This document shows positions 30,588 through 43,280 of a stretch of DNA of 64,000 nt, one piece after another. The stretch covers positions 1 through 64,000 of the forward strand of contig BDDD01005749.1 in the NCBI GenBank assembly GCA_001972305.1. The letters are read 5' to 3'. This DNA comes from Cephalotus follicularis. Lineage: Eukaryota > Streptophyta > Magnoliopsida > Oxalidales > Cephalotaceae. Numbering within the stretch: the stretch's first letter is position 1; each line of letters begins with the position of its first letter. The translations under genes and the position numbers were made by a program. The notes under the pieces are model-generated. The model saw only the letters and a program-made list of their open reading frames with translations, searched no databases and was not told the DNA's origin.

Positions 30588-32577
30588 TGTAGCGACCCCG
30601 ACCCGAGTCCACCTTAAAGTCAAAGCGAACTCCGAAGATCGGTTGCGCAACGTTGGGTGTGAAACGTTACATCCTTTGGTACTCTTTTCTAGAAGTACAT
30701 AACATCATAAATTCACGTCTTGCAAAATCGTACATAACCTTAAATTTCAAATTTTATACATATCATTCTACATAAAAGTGTCTTAACCATATCGTTGGTT
30801 ACGTTACACAGGATCACTATTACATAAACACGTATTACAGCGGAAAACATTATTCTTATTACAAAACATATTGCGAATATCATCGCATAGCTTTTATTTC
30901 TCAAAAACTCCTTAAAAGCTCCCTCAAGCTTGCAATCTCCTTTCATTCCTTTCCTGAAAACATTTTATTTGAAAACAACATTGAAAGGAATGAGCTCAAA
31001 ACAGCTCAGTAAGGTGTTTAAACACATTTTATCATAACAATTTTATAGTCAACGTATATGACTAAAACATTTCATAAAACATATCACTTTTCTAGTTAAT
31101 ATCATAACTAGATCATTTCGTAAACATGAAAATCATAAAAACCTTAATGAACCCCTTTACACCGCTTCACCGGGGCATTGTGCACTCCCCGATTACTATC
31201 CTTACATCACATGCATGTCCGCGAGCACTTTACGCTCCATAAACATTGAGCCTTCGCTCCATTAACATTGAGCCTTCGCTCCATTCCCCTTGGATCGCAA
31301 TCCAATGGCGGTTCATTCATCATATACTTTGAGTGATCAGCTCAAAGTATTCATAAAAATCATTTCATAACATTTCCTTTACATTTCGTAAACTTTTCTC
31401 TTCATTTGAATAAATGATTCAAATAGTTCATAAAATTCAGTTTTGCATCATTTTGCGAAAGCTAGTAATTCATATTGAAATAAGCCTTTTCAGTAAAAAC
31501 TTAAAACATGAACATTAAAGTAGACATCATTACGAGTTCAGAAAGCTCAAGATCACAACAATTGGTTGAGAATTGAATCCTCTACGAATTTTTGAAAGTG
31601 GCTGATTTCTTAAGGAAACTGGGCCTGAGCAGTAAAATGTCTCCTTGATTCTCATCAAGAATAAGACATAATTTCGAGATGCATAAAACATGAAAGTTAA
31701 AGATAACATCATAAAGTTTTCAAAAAATCCAGACATTTAATTTTTCATCAAGAAACGAGTGAGATATGATTTAAATAAGCTACTGCATAATCTGGAACAA
31801 AACAGTGCCTGAACAGAAATTTTAAACTTGAAATTCCATCAAGAAAACGATAGAATCTTGAAACACTCAAAGAATAACAGTTAAAGAGGACATTCTAAAG
31901 TTTCCATAACATCCAACCATTCGAAAATACATTGAGAATTGAAGAAGTTATAGATAAAAGAAGCTGCTGTCAAAACAGGGGATGTTTGTAAAGAATGGGT
32001 AAAGAATTACCTTACCTTAGCTTTATAATTCCTTGTTCTTTTGCTTTCCACAAATTCTAGACTTCACACTCTGCAGAATTACTCACTTTCTCAGCTCAAA
32101 TTGGCTGAGTTCATCACCCTTTGCCATTAAATAGAGAGATGGCTTCTTGGGTAAGTTTTCTTCCTCTCTCTCACACTTTCAATTTCTTATCTTGGCAGCC
32201 CATGTGACTTAATTTTAACCAATCCAAGTGTTGCACTTGTTGGATCCCCAGATAATACCTTTTAACATTCTCCCCTGGCCTGCCACGTGTCCCCAATTAA
32301 AGAATTTTACTCCCAAAATGCCAAAAAGTCAGATTTTATCTTTTGTCTGTAGCGAAGACGTCGACTCCTTCCTCAAAGACGTCGACTCCTTTAAGTCTTC
32401 GCCTAGGTCAACTGAGACAAAGACGTCGACCTCTTCCTCAAAAACGTCGACTCCTTTGAGTCTTCGCCCAGTACTCCCCGAGCGTAGGGTCATATTACGG
32501 GTCCCTTAAACTATCTGTCAAAATACACAATAGAAATCATATAAATAATATCTTACATAAAAACTTGGGTCATTATA
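30588..32577 (-). repeat. Solo LTR G, 1990 bp, target duplication cttta
   Basis: Spans TGTAGCGACC (30588) to GGGTCATTATA (32577), flanked by cttta at 30583-30587 and 32578-32582. Gag sequence continues across it. Same family as solo LTR D (52985-55175), with shared gcttcaccgg..gcattgtgcactcc, ggatcgcaatccaa and gaatgagctcaaaa blocks. A small acgtcgactcctt array lies at 32347-32460. Orientation minus is inferred from the family start TGTAATGACC; the present TATAATGACC would be a mutated form. Confidence 0.88.
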
Positions 32578-33513
32578 CTTTATCCTCTCGATAATGCTCC
32601 ACCACTGATCCACTTATCCTTCCAACGTATAGATCGAAAACTCTTCTTTTTGACGATCCGTGCAATTCAAGGTTTTGAAGATCTTTTCATTTCCTTGAAT
32701 CCATGCTTTTACTTCCATGGGATCTACCATTTCTGAAAAGGTCTTTGGATTTCTTGTATACCGGTTTAGGGTTTACTGATGAAGAAACTTGGTGGTTACT
32801 ATCGTTGTTATCAGCAATAACTCGAGCCGATCGATTCAACACCATGTTTAGATAATTATCTTCTCCATCGTCTTGTGCATTCCCATTCCTCCTTCAACCA
32901 CGACTTCTTCTTGCGTTAGCCATCTCTTTAACTTACGAGTTAACCCTTAACCTTAGACAGTTCCACTCCTCACTTTACAAAGAAACTAATATCTACACTT
33001 CTTTGCACATATCTTTCATTTCTACATATCATACATCAAGTTCCTTCATTGTCATTTTAATATTCGTTGTTAGACTCATCGACATCGGGTATCTTCTCTT
33101 AGATACGCCTTATCATCTAACTTCTCGTATAAATATTTCATTCATTTGCCATATACACCTCAAAAGAACATTTATACTTAGCTTCTCTAAAGCATTCATC
33201 ATTTCTTGCTAACTTCTGTCTATACACTTTTTCCATTCGACATATGCGAGTATAAAATTCTTATCGGTTCTTCGCTATAATTCTTCTTATAATTTCTCTC
33301 TTTGTGAAGTTCCTCATTCCTAGTGATTAAATCTTATACTAGTCTCCAAATGACCTTACTCATTCTTTAATGATATCAAAAGAAATCAGATCAGCAATAT
33401 CTCCACATATTTTATATCCTCAAAATATAGCAATATTCAATTCTCTGCTAGCATTAATATTTAATAAAAGACCCATTACTGTAAAATACTCACATATAAT
33501 AATCTCAAAAATT
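32578..33513 (-). pseudogene. Gag N-terminal part and leader of element A
   Basis: The minus strand near 32760-32600 reads MVDPMEVKAWIQGNEKIFKT, then LNCTDRQK and EFSIYTLEG, the usual capsid N-terminal region. From about 32920 to the PBS is leader, where only short open frames occur. The far leader (33000-33500) shows nothing recognisable. Confidence 0.7.
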
Positions 33514-33524
33514 CTCTGATACCA
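33514..33524 (-). other. PBS of element A (tRNA-iMet type)
   Basis: Minus strand TGGTATCAGAG, four bases inside the end of the right LTR (GGGCGTTACA). It sets element A's orientation and shows that 33529-37026 is the 5' LTR. Confidence 0.88.
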
Positions 33525-34661
33525 TTTCTGTAACGCCCAAGAACCGAGATCACTTTATGCTTAAAGCGAGCCTCAAGGATGCGGTGCGTTACGTGGGGTG
33601 AACCATTGACCATCAAATCTTTTAATCATTTAACGATATGTCACATCATTAACCATTCAATGATATTACTTAAATCGTATTCGATAAACTCATAATCTTC
33701 AAAATATACTTTGAATTATCATTAATCATTTCTATCATAAACTTCACAGGATACCTTTACAGCCTCTAACACCAACTTTTAGAATTATCATACTTCTCAC
33801 TTGAAAACTTTAAACATAATGACAATCATTTCTAACAGTGATACATAACAGAGGAAACACTACATCGTACTCGATAACTTGATATCTTCAAATATCCTTA
33901 TTTCATAAAAATTTTCATACTCCTAACAATTTACAGTGGAATTATAAGCCTCAAATATATTCTATAACTCTCAACACCAATTTCTAAAACAAAATCATCG
34001 TATCAAAACATTATAATTATAGCATTTATTTCTACACATTTACGTCTGCCTGTCATCTGTCACAGCGAAAAACATAGACTTGTCATAACAGCGTTATACA
34101 GCGGAAACATAAACTCGTTACGTCAAAAGTAGTTGATACATAACAGACTTGGTTTCTAAAACTTTCTTTACGAACTTCCTCTAAAGCTCGCAATTCCACA
34201 TTTAACAGTTTCCTGGAAATTTTATTTGAAAACAAATATATTGAAAGCAGTGAGCTCAAATAGCCTAGTAAGAATCATAGTCATAAAACGTTATTGAAAT
34301 CCATTGTTTTTGATAATCTTTATTGAAATGTTTGCAAATCATACCTTTCAAGAACATCATTAAAATCCTTTTTCTGGCATATAACATAGCCATACTTTGA
34401 AAACAAAAGATCATTAAAATCGTTTTTTTGGGCATAAACACCAGCACATTTCACATTCTTTTCTTTTTAAAATTCACATTCATTCTTTTCAGTTCATATC
34501 TCATGAATCAGAACACTTCATTTCTTTTTCTGATCATATCTCATGAATCAGAACATTCCATAAATAACTGAGGGGTTGTATAAACTTAAATAACCCAATT
34601 GAACCATTGCTTCATCGGGGCATTATGCACTCCCCGATTACTATCCTTACATCACATGCAT

Positions 34662-35068
34662 TGTGACACCCCACTTAAGAGTGGACAAGAGGAAAGGGCT
34701 ATCCATGAGATGAAGCCACCACGAGGAAAGGGCTATCCATGAGATGGAGCCGCCCTTGTGACGGGAATGAACCGGATCCATCGAAATGGGGGAAAGTATG
34801 GCTGTGCTATAGAAGAAATGATCCTTGAACCTAATTAAATGAGGCGCCTTATGATGGATTCGCTCAGGAGTTAGTGGAAAATCCAAAGTTAAGCAAGTTG
34901 CGCTCAAGGCAAAACCAGGATGGGTGACCTCCTGGGAAGTCTGACCAATCCATCAATTAGGACAAAACCGTGATGGTCCACGTGGAAACACAAATGTATG
35001 GGCTCTGTAAGTTCTGCATGGGACAAAAGCGGACAATTTCTCATGTGGTTAAGGATCGGGTCATTACA
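34662..35068 (+). repeat. Left LTR of Cassandra
   Basis: It contains an internal ~31-base direct repeat (gaggaaagggctatccatga, at about 34689 and 34726), also present in the right LTR. The 5S-like promoter lies at about 34884-34941. Confidence 0.92.
34884..34941 (+). promoter_or_regulatory. 5S rRNA-derived pol III internal promoter in Cassandra LTR (left copy)
   Basis: The A-box portion (aagttaagc, 34886-34894, followed by a degraded aagttg) is followed about 31 bases on by a C-box (aggatgggtgacctcctggg, 34917-34936). The C-box matches plant 5S rRNA and continues into gaagtc. Spacing equals that in 5S genes. Confidence 0.85.
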
Positions 35069-35070
35069 AT

Positions 35071-35081
35071 TGGTATCAGAG
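35071..35081 (+). other. PBS of Cassandra (tRNA-iMet type)
   Basis: TGGTATCAGAG two bases after the left LTR end, on the plus strand. It sets the orientation of the TRIM, opposite to host element A. Confidence 0.9.
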
Positions 35082-35138
35082 ACGAACCCCCTCCAGTAGA
35101 TGTGGTTCGGGGATGAACCAGGCGGAAGCTGGTGGGCC

Positions 35139-35545
35139 TGTGACACCCCACTTAAGAGTGGGCAAGAGGAAAGAGCTATCCATGAGATGAAGCCACCACG
35201 AGGAAAGGGCTATCCATGAGATGGAGCCGTCTTTGTGACAGGAATGAACTAGATGCATCGAAATGGGGGAAAGTATGGTTGTGCTATATAAGAAATGATC
35301 CTTGAACCTAATTAAATGAGGTGCCTTATGATGGATTGGCTGAGGAGTTAGTGGAAACTCCAAAGTTAAGCGTGCTGCGCTCCTAGCAAAACCAGGATGG
35401 GTGACCTTCTAGGAAGTCTGACCAATCCATCAATTAGGAAAAAACCGTGATGGTCCACGTGGAAACACAGATGTATGGGCTCTGTATATTCTGCATGGGA
35501 CAAAAGCGGACAATTTCTCATGTGGTTAAGGATCGGGTCATTACA
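35139..35545 (+). repeat. Right LTR of Cassandra with 5S promoter
   Basis: Here the A-box is the better preserved one (aagttaagcgtgct, 35363-35376), while the C-box (35394-35418) has two changes from the left copy (ttcta for cctgg-type sequence). The two LTRs have therefore diverged at different promoter boxes. Confidence 0.9.
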
Positions 35546-37026
35546 TTCATGTCCGTGAGCACTCTCCGCTCATAAAATTAATCTTTACTAGATTAATCCT
35601 CCCTAGATCGCAATCCAGTAGTTGTTCATCTCAGTTCGTTGCATTTTCTCATTTCATAAAAACATTTCTTAATACTCTAAGTGATAAGCTTAAAGCATTC
35701 ATAAAAATAAATTCGTACAACATTTGTAAAACTGAGTTTCAAACATTTTAATACAACAAAATTTCGTAAAGAAATTGGAAAAATTTCGAAATACATAAAA
35801 AGCATAATTTTCCAAAAAATACTTTAAAATAATAGCATAACATAAGCAATAATTTTAAACATTAGATTTTATCAAGAATTTGGCAGAAATTTGGAATACA
35901 TAAAATATAAGAATTTGTTGCATAATTTCCAGAAATAACATAAATTACTTTGGCATAAAACATGGAATAAAATACTTTGAAAAAGTGAGTTAAATTCCTT
36001 AATAAAATACTTTAGAAAGAATTTTCGTTAAAATACTTTGGTATAAAAATAACATTTTTCCTTACCACCGTAAAATACTATAGAAAGGTGATTAGGAATG
36101 CTTACATAACTTTGGCATAAAAACGTTAAAATACTTTGGTATATAAAAATAGCATTCTTCCTTGCCACCATAAAATACTATAGAAAGGTGTTTAGGAATC
36201 CTTACCTTGCTTTATTCTCCTTCTTTCCTCCTTTATACCCATCTCACCAGGACTCTCCTTCTCTATACCAAAATAATTTCTATACTAGAATTCCCCTACT
36301 TTTCTCTTTTCTGCTATCTCTCTTTCTTCCTCTCCCTCTTTCTCTCTCTTTCTCGGACAACTCTCTCTCGTCTTTCTGCCGAATGCACAGAGAATGGAGC
36401 AGTATTTATAGGGGAGTAACAACCACCTTCGTTTTGTCGTTTTATCCATCAAGTCGACACGTTTCCTCTTCTTTTGTCCGTTGCTTGACACGCGTCCTTT
36501 TTCTCAAAGCGTCGGAGGTTAAGCACTAAGCGTCGCCGCTAAAGCCCCAAAGCGCTGCCGCTTTGCCAACTAAGCGCTGCCGGTTGCGCGTAACAAAGGA
36601 AAAATAACGCTTGAAAGCGTCGCCGCTTTCTCCATTACACTATAACAAATCATCGACACTTTAACTCGTAAATTCGGTGCCCACAAAAGAAGCCAAACCG
36701 TCGACGCCTTAAAATAACTGTCGACGCTTTGTGGTACAAAATGCACAACGATAGTGCGCACGCAAAATCACCTTGGAGCAAGCACAGATCCATTTCCAGT
36801 CCAAAACAATTATCCAAATTAAATTTTCTTCCAGGGGCACTGCCCCCAAGCCCCTGCCCGCTGTCTGGGCAACGAGACCCCCCGTCCGCTCAACGAGGAG
36901 CGGAACCCCCGAATCCCCCTGAGCGTTAGAGTCATATTACGGGTCCCTTGTAGCATTTGCTAATCTCAACAACAAAAATCATATTTCCATAAATAATATC
37001 TCTAATGAAAATTTCTGGTCAGTACA

Positions 37027-37650
37027 ATGTACAAGGTCAATGACAAACTCCATATTCCTTTTTTGTGGCAATGATAGTAAATATGCAGGAAACACATCAG
37101 GAAACTCATTCACAATAGGAATTTCCTCAAGACTCAATCCTTTCTCCTTTCTACTATCAATCACTTATGCCAGATATCCTTCACATCCATTCTCAGGATA
37201 CCTCGCTACACGAGTGAAGGATATAATCGGTGTCAAAAATCCCTTGTCTCCCATAAACTGGAAAGTAGTACCATCGGGCAGACAAAAATCGACCATCTTG
37301 CTGTAACAGTCCATACGAGCACGATGAGCTGATAGCTAATCCATACCCATGATGACATCGAAGTCATAAATGGGCAACATAATAAGATCCGCGTACAATG
37401 GGATACCCGCCATAGAAATCTTGCAACATTTGTATACGGAATATGTACACATGGAATCCCTAGCAGATGTACTCACGTCGAGAACATATGGCATACAATT
37501 AGCTATCATATCCAAACATTATGCAAATCCGGAAGCAATAAATGAATGTGATGCTCTCGGATCCAATAATACTCTAGCAACAAACCCATAAATATATGAT
37601 GTACCTCCAACAACAGAAGTAGACTCCGGAACCTTTGTCTGAGTAAGAGT
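37027..37650 (-). pseudogene. Protease and RT linker of chromovirus #2
   Basis: The 37164-37027 frame is the linker EFPDVFPAYLLSLPQKRN, which in #1 leads directly into RT. Here it meets element A. Upstream, protease motifs VLLDPRASHSFI (about 37550) and the degraded HDGYGLAISSSCSYGLLQQD region (37330) are visible, with stops and shifts. DPR replaces the family DPG. Confidence 0.75.
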
Positions 37651-38140
37651 AAAGACTCCACCTTTCATGATGCTGCTGTCAGTATCTCTCCGCTATGAAG
37701 TGCCAACTGCAGCACCGTTACCACTCGTAGGTCCAGTAGACAATGTTTCCTGACCCCTTGGACAATCCATCACCATGTGGCCAGATGCCCCACACCTCAT
37801 GCACAATCCATTCTTCATCCAACAATCCTTATGCTGGTGGCCTGTACGACCACAATGAAAGCAAGATACAAGTCTTGTATTAATTCGTTTGATAGGAGTA
37901 CCCTGAGTGGCAGACTGTCGAGATATCTTCTTCGATGATTTGGTTGGAGAACTGCTATCTTGCAACATCGATGAAGCTGGTCTAGCCTCTGTAGAAGGTT
38001 GCTTACTCAGCTATGTACTTGCCCTCTCATAACACTCCTCATCCTACATGCTCACCAATAATCTCGCTTTTTGGGCCACTTGTATAAAAGTCTCCAACTC
38101 CATAGCTCTAACCTTTCCCCGAAGATTCAGTCGCATGCCT
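37651..38140 (-). pseudogene. Zinc-knuckle region of Gag, chromovirus #2
   Basis: Frame 37968-37693 holds two intact CCHC knuckles, CFHCGRTGHQHKDC and CMRCGASGHMVMDC, after a Ser/Lys-rich spacer. They would bind genomic RNA during packaging. The first knuckle is complete here but has lost a Cys in #1, which shows independent decay. Confidence 0.85.
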
Positions 38141-38756
38141 TTCAGAAACCTCCGAATCTTCTTTTCTTCATTCGTCACCAGATAAGCTGCCCCATGAATA
38201 AGGGTTGATATTTCACCACAGTCATTTCACCTTGACGTAGCTCTGAGAGTTCCATCTCCCTTCGTTCTTGTTCAATTCGGGGGCACATAATCATCAAGGA
38301 ACTCTCTTTGAAACCTCTAAAAAGTACTATCAAGTCCAGTTGTCACCCATTTTTCTTTGACCATCTCCCACCAATGAGTGGCCTCGTCCAACATCCGATA
38401 AACAGCAAATTTCAATTTTTGATCATCTGTGCAATCCATCACATCAAAGATCTTCTCTAGATCTTGTAACCACCTCTCCGCGATAGTAGCATTGAGTTCA
38501 CCCTTGAAAGCCGGAGGGTTCTGCCTTATAAATCTCTCCAAATTTCTCCCAAACTGATTAGCATCTTGCCATGCATCATGGTCATGACCCATGTACCGAG
38601 GCTGAGCTTGAGCGTATAGTCGTTGCATCTACTCCATATTAGCCACATTTGCAGCCATCTGCTCTGGAAATAATCAGCAATACAATCCATCAGATATCTC
38701 CCTTCCTTTGGTTCCTTAAGGATATTTGCTTCTTGAGGAACGTTCTCCCAATTAGC
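38141..38756 (-). pseudogene. Gag capsid region of chromovirus #2
   Basis: Frame 38628-38317 reads FGRNLERFIRQNPPAFKGEL, then AERWLQDLEKIFDVMDCTDD, KLKFAVYRMLDEATHWW, the classic gypsy Gag (Retrotrans_gag) signature. Downstream MELSELRQGEMTVVKYQ is frameshifted. The upstream part runs to 38756, where solo LTR B interrupts; the first residues are across B at 51999-51962. Confidence 0.85.
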
Positions 38757-39597
38757 TGTCACACCCTGTTTTCAAATATTACACATAGGTGGTGGCAATC
38801 AACATATTATTCAGCTTTTGCAATTTTATGGTAAAATAAAAACTTTTCGAACAAGAATATCTTACGAAAGCATTCAAAATAAAAGCTGAAATCATAAACG
38901 TAACATGCATCCCATACTACATGTTACTAAAATACAATATTTCCATTGTTAATTGCCCTCAAAATGAAGCATGATCAAAACATTATCCATCACATATCTC
39001 AGTCAATACAGTAATCCATACTTAACAATTATCCATCAAATACGATAAACATTGTTCTAAGCTACAATAACAATTTAATGACTCTAACAGGAAATACAAG
39101 TCCATCAGATAACATTATTACAACTTCATTCTTCTCTAGGCTTCTCCACGTCAGTCCCACTGCATCAATATGAAATTGTAGGGGGTTAGCCATTGTCGCC
39201 ACTCGACTAAGTAAAGAAAAATATAAATACCTTTAGAGGTCAATAATAATGAATGACATGTAATGAATGCATTCATGATGCAATACACAGTATTTTACAT
39301 TTGTACATATATGTACGTATACTAGACAGGTTTGCAACCATGCCAAATGGATACAACTGGACAATCCATTTTCTCAGGTCTCTAAGGAGCCATCAATCCA
39401 ATCCAGGGTTGCGCACACTCGGTGATTTGCACCCGGTTACATTACACTCTGTGATTAGTAACCTGATTACTTTACACTCTATGATTGGAAATCAACGCAT
39501 ATGGGAGTCCCTAGTTACTTACACTCCATGTTTAGTAGCCAATAATAAGAAACCTTAGCTACTTACACTCCATGTTTAGTAGCTTACACATGTGAAA

Positions 39598-42500
39598 TAT
39601 CGCACCCCGAACCGCGGGAGTAAACCCCGACGATCCGACGCGTGATATTCATTCTTTTCAGTCATTCGATCATATATAATCGTGCTCCAAAAAGTGCTAC
39701 AAATTTAAAACTTGAAATCAAAGTCATATAAGCGGAATAATCATATATACATCAGCGGAATTAATCAATCCAAATAAAAACTAACTCTTAAAATCTCCCA
39801 AAATTTCGGCATGAAGTATTCGTTTATAGGAGTAAACCCCCTGTAAAGGAAAACTCAATTTGTATCTCAACACTCCCGAAGGAGGAAACAACAATTTATA
39901 TACATATACGGGCTCAGCCCTCAGCAATAAAAACTAAACCAGCATCAGATCATTCTAATGCCTCAAATGATGGGCATGTCCCTGTTTAATACATTAATAC
40001 ACATATCATAAGCACTGCCACATATCGGCAGGTCGATAGCTGAAATAAAACATCTCTAATATATCTTTAGATATGTCTCTTATACATAAAAAGTCTAACA
40101 TATCAGTACAGTTCATTTATAACTCGAGGCCCTTTTTACGACTCATATAAACAAACTCATATCCTTTACCATAAGTAAGATCATGTACAATAGGGCAAAT
40201 CAAAATATGCTATAAAGAATCCATCCGTCTCAGCCCAACTCATTTAATACAATTCATATACAAGCAACTCCATATACAATTGGCTGACAAAATCTGTTAT
40301 AGAAAACCTCTCCTTATCAGCTTACCTCGTTGCAATCCATCACCTGTGCCTGAGCCTGACCCATTCCGCACATAGGGGAAATGGGTCAGCGACATAATGT
40401 CGTGTAGGTATACTATGCTATGCATGCAACAGTATAATGGTGTATGTGTGCAACAGTATATCAATGTATGTCATGTAGTGCATCAACATAATGGTGATAT
40501 GCGTGCAACAATATAATATATATATGTATGGTATGTCATGTGCACAAATGACAATTGCGGACGGCGTCAATATACCAGATGTCCCTAAGCAGTGGTATAC
40601 TGGGCTGGTCCTAATCACATAAAAGGCCATAGGCCTGCAGACAATCCATATAACAATCAATATCAATCATAGGGACAACCAGTCCATAGGTCTGAGTACT
40701 ACTCTGCCCCTCCGTCCCGAGATAGTACTACCACCGACTACCTACCCTTTTGAGGTCGTAGCCAAGTGGGGAAGAGATAACGCTGATCACATCATGGCTA
40801 AGCCGTAAAAACGGTCAGAACCCGTAGTATGGTGGTAAAGCCGTAAAAACGGTCCGAACCCATAGGCGCCAGGAACCTCCAATGATGATGTGATCGAACA
40901 CCCATAATCCTCGCGACGGAAACGTAGGTTATGGATGGGTTATCTCATAGGTCTCAACCAATAATATATATCATAGTCATACTTTGTAATACTCGTAACT
41001 CATAACATATATTTGTTTAAAGGATAGGGACCATTTCATAAACGATCTCATAGGATCCAAATCCGTCAAATCATATAAAGATCATTTCGTAATCATAAGT
41101 CATTTTTCATATCCATTGGCCATTTCGTGTTCATAATCCATTTTGTAATCAATTTTTCATATGTCATTTGGTTGGTCCCTATCGAAGTTATAATGAATGG
41201 AAAGGCAGTCCAAATGGGAGTATCCGCGCCCAGATGTCCCAATGGAAGTACCTGACCATTTTGAAATCCATAAAACGATGGAGAGGAAGTCTAAATAAGA
41301 TATCCGCATCTCGATATCCTAATGGACCTATCATGACCATTTTGAAAACCATTTAGAAACCATTTGCGTAAAACTCTTTTATTGAGTACTTTCCTTAAAA
41401 CTTCACTTTGAACATCGATTTAGAAATCAAAAGTGATACATTAGGATTTCCATAGGTTACAAAGCCTTAGGGAGGCTTTCTATAGAATCCAGTTGAAGAT
41501 AAAACCATTTTGGGTGGAAAACCATGTAAAATGGTGTGTTTGGGCTGAATAGGGCACTAAGCGACGATGCTTAGCCCTGGGCGTCAACAATTTTAAAAAA
41601 ACACAAGTATAAAGAGTCAACGGTTTGTTTTAAAGCATAAGGCGTCGCCTGTTTGGTTTAACTCAGAAAATCGTCGACTGTAAGTTTAACACATAAAAGC
41701 GTCGACTGGTTTAGTTTTGAAAGCATAAAGCGTCGACGGTTTTGATAGAAAATGCAGTTTGTGAAAGAGTTCGTAAATCATTGGAACTATGTCCAAAACA
41801 GTTCAAAGCCCTTTTTAAGATTCTTCCCATAGCCCGTGAATTGAGAGAAGGCAAGAATTCATCTTCTCTTAATTCAACGTCGAACCCCTATATCATATGC
41901 CATATGCAGTATATATATCCATCCGTATGCTCGTATATATATATACACACAATCATGCATCCATACAAATACAATTCGTACATATCAATCCATATAATTA
42001 TTTAGAATCCATGAATGTAATGCAAGCAATAGTATAACCTACCTCTTTGCAACTGAGCTCGTAAAGCTCGGAAATCCTCTATCCTTGATCGTTTTGCTTA
42101 TCCTCGATCGTTTCCTTTATCCTGCATGCACAACACATTTTTGTTACACTCTATGCACGGAAACCAAGAACATCCGTCATCGGAGCTTCGGCCAGTTTCC
42201 GACCAACTCATTCAGCTCTGGTGAAACCCAAAAACAGGATCCACATCGGACGATATGTTCAAAATCATCAGAGGCTCACCGTGGCTTGTCGTGAAACGCG
42301 CTGTTACGACCGGCAGTGAGTCAACTCACTGAGTCAACTCGCCGGTCAACCACAGCTTTAGTCACCACCCAAAATTGCCACACAATCATCAATTCTACAT
42401 GTCATTGCCAGAGACTCACCGTGAAACGCGCTATCACGGCCGGCCAGTGAGTTCAACTCACTGAGTCGACTCGCCGGTCGTCCTCAACACCGGCCACCAC

Positions 42501-43280
42501 CATAAAACGCATCACAACCACCAGACAAACACGTCTAAGCCCTTAACTCGTCGAGACTCGGTGCACATTGTGTGGTCTCAGGCAGCCGTGAGTCGACTCA
42601 CCAAGTCGACTCAGTTAACACATCCCGGCTGATTCCGGCCCAACCACGCCTCACCGGTGGTCAAAATGAATAGAGTGGGCCTTCTACACCATAACCCACA
42701 CCATCCGCGACACTAACGGCATCGGGAAACGCATGGCAACGCGCGACAGTGACGGGGAGAAAGGAGGAAAAGAAAGAAAAGAAGAGGAAGAGGAAGGTTA
42801 CCTACCAAGGAAGAACCGCCGTGATGCTTGTCGCTTCGCTGGCCAGCGTCTCTCTCTTTCTTCTCCGGTGCCTGGCTCTCTCTCCCGCTTTCTCGTGCTT
42901 TCTCTCCCGATATCTCTCTCTCTCATCTGCCTTCTTCTAACACACGGGTGCCTTATACGCCCGTGTGTATCTTTTTCCCCCTCTTCAATTTTTGCTTCCT
43001 TTCTTGGTATTTACCAGCCAAAATACTAAGGCATGGGTCCCGTTTAATCCAAAATTTGCGATATTAATTATCCAAACGGGTACCAAAATAATTGCAATAA
43101 AAATACGAACATAGGGACTTATTGTCGCGCATTAAAAATGGGCTTTATTAATTATTTCGGACCTTATGATCTGCGGCTCCAATACGTGATGCTTTTTATT
43201 AATTCGAGCTCCCTCGGCTCAATATGGCCATACACTGTGCCAATATTAAAATAATTATTTATAAAATTTGGGGCCTTACA
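39598..43280 (-). repeat. 3' LTR of element C (3683 bp), with palindrome array
   Basis: Similar to 46672-49820 but longer. It has an extra 519 bases (41474-41992) holding the cgtcgac array (41560-41735). GAGTCGACTC-type palindromes, including TGAGTCGACTCA at 42589-42600, cluster at 42300-42620. Two identical hairpins CCGTAAAAACGG lie at 40803-40814 and 40841-40852. Confidence 0.92.

Larger units (their letters stand above)
34662..35545 (+). mobile_element. Cassandra TRIM retrotransposon, complete, 884 bp
   Basis: Two direct 407-bp LTRs (34662-35068 and 35139-35545), each TGTGACACCCC..TCATTACA, enclose a 70-bp core. The core has a PBS (35071-35081) at one end and a purine-rich ggaagctggtggg before the second LTR. 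There is no coding capacity, as in all TRIMs. Flanking 5-mers are tgcat (34657-34661) and ttcat (35546-35550); the empty site in related LTRs reads atgcatgtcc, so the right copy carries one substitution. The LTRs contain 5S rRNA promoter sequence, the hallmark of Cassandra. Confidence 0.93.
25471..37026 (-). mobile_element. Element A: complete gypsy element inserted in RT of chromovirus #2
   Basis: Two LTRs (25471-28138 and 33529-37026) bound a decayed internal region. A polypurine tract follows the left one and a PBS adjoins the right one, both minus-oriented. Flanking 5-mers are aggta (25466-25470) and atgta (37027-37031), four of five identical. Outside these, #2 RT and linker sequences resume in register. 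Net length without the inner insertions (G, Cassandra) is about 8.7 kb. The internal genes have lost the zinc knuckle, most of protease and most of integrase. Confidence 0.85.
33529..37026 (-). repeat. 5' LTR of element A, carrying a Cassandra insertion
   Basis: Similar to 25471-28138 along its whole length, apart from the 889 bases added at 34662-35550. Edges are TGTAACGCCC (33529) and GGTCAGTACA (37026). It holds a GCGTCGACGC-type array (36500-36730), a GC-rich hairpin block (36832-36912) and a CT tract (36290-36370). Confidence 0.9.

Noticed and set aside
34884..34941. A genuine 5S rRNA gene
   Set aside because: Only the internal promoter part matches 5S. It lies inside a 407-bp direct repeat with PBS and TSD, so it is Cassandra LTR, not a functional 5S gene.
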